Below, in pieces: positions 62,897-64,000 of a stretch of 64,000 bases of DNA. A program made the position numbers and the translations under genes. Below the pieces are notes generated by a model. It was not told the origin of the DNA, searched no databases, and worked only from the letters and a program-made list of their open reading frames with translations. How positions within the stretch are numbered: position 1 is the stretch's first letter; each line of letters starts with the position of its first letter. The stretch is from assembly GCA_927443345.1 (NCBI GenBank), contig CAKMKJ010000046.1, forward strand, positions 1 through 64,000. The letters run 5' to 3'. This DNA comes from an uncultured Anaerolineaceae bacterium. GTDB lineage: Bacteria; Chloroflexota; Anaerolineae; Anaerolineales; Anaerolineaceae.

Positions 62897-63352
62897 ATGA
62901 ACGTCGAAGGCGAATATATTTTTAACGGCCCACAACAAGCAGTCTACGAAATGTTCAACGATCCGACCGCCCTGGCCACAGCCGTACCAGGCATGCAAAA
63001 AATGGTACAGGTCGATGAAACCCATTACGAAGGTGCGATTTTCCTTCGAATTGGCCCCATCTCGGCAGCATTCGAAGGCGTTTTATCTCTTACTGATGTA
63101 AATCCGCCCGAAAGTTGCACACTGAATATTGAAGGCAAAGGAAAAGCCGGATTTGCCAAAGGTGTTGGTCGTGTTAAGTTTACCGACATCGGCAACAATC
63201 AAACGAAACTAAACTACTCCGGTGAAGTTAATATTGGTGGTACCCTGGCTAGCGTTGGTCAAAGAATGATCGACAGTGTCGCCAAATCAATGATTAAATC
63301 TGGTTGTGAAAAATTACAAAAAACTTTGGAGGAACGATGTCAGCAGAAGTAG
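62897..63352 (+). CDS. coxG: CoxG-like SRPBCC protein
   Basis: A 151-residue START/SRPBCC-fold protein of the CoxG family (MNVEGEYIFNGPQQAVYEMFNDPTALATAVPG is the usual start; parts shown here as GEYIFNGPQQAVYEMFNDP). Further matches are GAIFLRIGPISAAFEG and FTDIGNNQTKLNYSGEVNIGG. CoxG anchors CO dehydrogenase to the membrane in Oligotropha-type bacteria, and family members occur with other molybdenum hydroxylases. Here it likely docks or assists the hydroxylase at the membrane. AGGAGG is the ribosome site. The next gene overlaps its 3-prime end by 16 bases. Confidence 0.88.
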   Translation: MNVEGEYIFNGPQQAVYEMFNDPTALATAVPGMQKMVQVDETHYEGAIFLRIGPISAAFEGVLSLTDVNPPESCTLNIEGKGKAGFAKGVGRVKFTDIGNNQTKLNYSGEVNIGGTLASVGQRMIDSVAKSMIKSGCEKLQKTLEERCQQK

Positions 63353-63525
63353 AAAAGAAAGTGAAATCAATTGAAGAAATGGAAGCCGAATTTGTTGAAC
63401 CTGAAATCGAACCTGTTAAGGGTTGGAAGGGTTTACTTAAAGTAACTGAAGTAAGAATGCTGCTGTTTATTGTTCCTGTTGCTTTAATTCTATTGGTGAT
63501 TGTTAGCCTTTTAAAGGCTAATTAA
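63337..63525 (+). CDS. Small single-span membrane protein
   Basis: A 62-residue protein overlapping the end of coxG, with GGAGG spaced for ATG 63337. The first 38 residues are charged (a Lys/Glu-rich, possibly coiled region), then one membrane span, about residues 41-59 (RMLLFIVPVALILLVIVSLL), and a short tail KAN. I do not recognise the family. Coupled translation with CoxG suggests it is a membrane anchor or partner for the hydroxylase-CoxG complex. Confidence 0.7.
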   Translation: MSAEVEKKVKSIEEMEAEFVEPEIEPVKGWKGLLKVTEVRMLLFIVPVALILLVIVSLLKAN

Positions 63526-63565
63526 CAATTACGGTCAAATGCAGGTAAATTTCACTGCATACATC

Positions 63566-63594
63566 TTGACAAACTGATGTATTATTAAGTGTAT
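63566..63594 (+). promoter_or_regulatory. Probable promoter of the NCS2 permease gene
   Basis: TTGACA near 63566-63571 with a weak GTGTAT 17 bases later. The leader to ATG 63764 would be about 165 bases. It holds an AGGAGGTG-like sequence not followed by a long frame. Low confidence in the -10 box. Confidence 0.45.
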
Positions 63595-63763
63595 CAAGAT
63601 GGAAAAAAGTAATAATCAGGAGGTGCTTATCGGGAAGGAATGTTATTGCACATACGGGGAGGGCTGATATCTGTTTTTAGCAGGTAGAATGCTCAAGCCA
63701 GTCAACACAATTTGCATCTTTACATATCCAAATCATAAAATCAGGATGGAAGGAATTAAACCT

Positions 63764-64000
63764 ATGGCAACTACTACTCCTAAAGTGGTGGGTTATTTAC
63801 CACAAGATACCCCCCCCTTCGGCAAGATGGTCTTGCTCGGTTTCCAACACGTTCTCACCATGTTCCCCGCGACCGTGTTGTGCGCCCTACTCATGCACTT
63901 TGATGTTTCTACTGTATTGGCAGTCACTGGCTTTGGTACAATCGTTGCTTTGATTGGTGCCAAACTCTCCATGGGCAATTACATCCCCTTGTACTACGGC
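63764..64000 (+). CDS. NCS2-family nucleobase permease (partial, runs off the window)
   Basis: Seventy-nine codons are open to the window end. After a short cytosolic start the protein shows GFQHVLTMFPATVLCALLMH (transmembrane helix 1 with the family's conserved Gln-His), then a second span FGTIVALIGAKLSM and NYIPLYYG, corresponding to the conserved (L/I)PxYxGSSF region. Such permeases import xanthine, uric acid or uracil with protons. Its position after the hydroxylase, CoxG and membrane-protein genes indicates the substrate of the whole operon is a nucleobase or similar heterocycle. GGAAGGA precedes ATG. Confidence 0.85.
   Translation, partial: MATTTPKVVGYLPQDTPPFGKMVLLGFQHVLTMFPATVLCALLMHFDVSTVLAVTGFGTIVALIGAKLSMGNYIPLYYG

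Noticed and set aside
60494-63352. CO dehydrogenase (coxMSL plus coxG)
   Set aside because: The gene order and CoxG fit, but the large subunit has RGAGRSEG and not the VAYRCSFR loop with the CO-active Cys; neighbours point to nucleobase use.

Overview
The window looks like chromosome of a heterotrophic, probably anaerobic, fermentative bacterium. The best guess is Chloroflexota (Anaerolineae-like). This is an inference from gene content: a class II B12-dependent ribonucleotide reductase, archaeal-type dUTPase, cellobiose phosphorylases, large sugar-catabolic islands, and moderate GC. No rRNA, tRNA, CRISPR array, prophage or insertion sequence was seen.

Layout. (1) 1-20.7 kb: a sugar/sugar-acid island. 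Three genes run leftward from 3.78 kb (FucI-like isomerase, Gfo/Idh/MocA oxidoreductase, TIM-barrel isomerase). A long rightward series starts with a GntR/HutC regulator at 4.1 kb: two FGGY kinases, Gfo/Idh/MocA and zinc dehydrogenases, a phosphotriesterase-fold lactonase-like protein, a cupin phosphoglucose isomerase, a 2-hydroxyacid dehydrogenase, KDPG aldolase, a shikimate-dehydrogenase-like protein, a C_GCAxxG_C_C protein, DeoC, a VOC protein and an Old Yellow Enzyme-like flavoprotein. Both directions start at strong sigma70-like promoters, with an inverted repeat at the GntR start. No transporter is encoded here. (2) 20.7-27.8 kb: HD-GYP protein, a decayed YdcF pseudogene, 6-phosphogluconate dehydrogenase, and a GAF-rich histidine kinase coupled to a double-receiver LuxR regulator. 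(3) 27.9-33.1 kb: divergent glnA and glnE; this GlnE carries ACT domains between its two catalytic halves. (4) 33.1-39.9 kb, leftward: nrdJ under two putative NrdR boxes, then six tightly packed genes for pyrimidine deoxynucleotides. These are a pteridine-reductase-like SDR, dUTPase, an N-glycosidase/deoxyribosyltransferase, two atypical thymidylate-synthase homologues and a second dUTPase/dCTP-deaminase-fold protein. Both synthase homologues have Asp at the position of the dUMP-selecting Asn. (5) 40.4-50.4 kb: a GlmS-like protein with an altered glutaminase site, then a LacI regulator with a CelR-like operator, two GH94 phosphorylases and a GH1 beta-glucosidase (cellodextrin use). (6) 50.4-53.9 kb: a membrane GGDEF-EAL protein and an unassigned, possibly GNAT-like protein. 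(7) 54.2-64 kb: a catabolic operon with FdrA, DUF1116, a double-cyclase-domain hydrolase, a three-subunit molybdenum hydroxylase, CoxG, a 62-residue membrane protein and an NCS2 nucleobase permease cut by the window end.

The two most promising candidates for undescribed biology are the deoxypyrimidine cluster (4), which may work on dCMP or hydroxymethylated nucleotides, and the nucleobase-degradation operon (7). The latter may import a purine or pyrimidine, hydroxylate it, open the ring, and recover energy as carbamoyl phosphate. The GlnE-ACT fusion is a third, suggesting direct amino-acid sensing by the adenylyltransferase.
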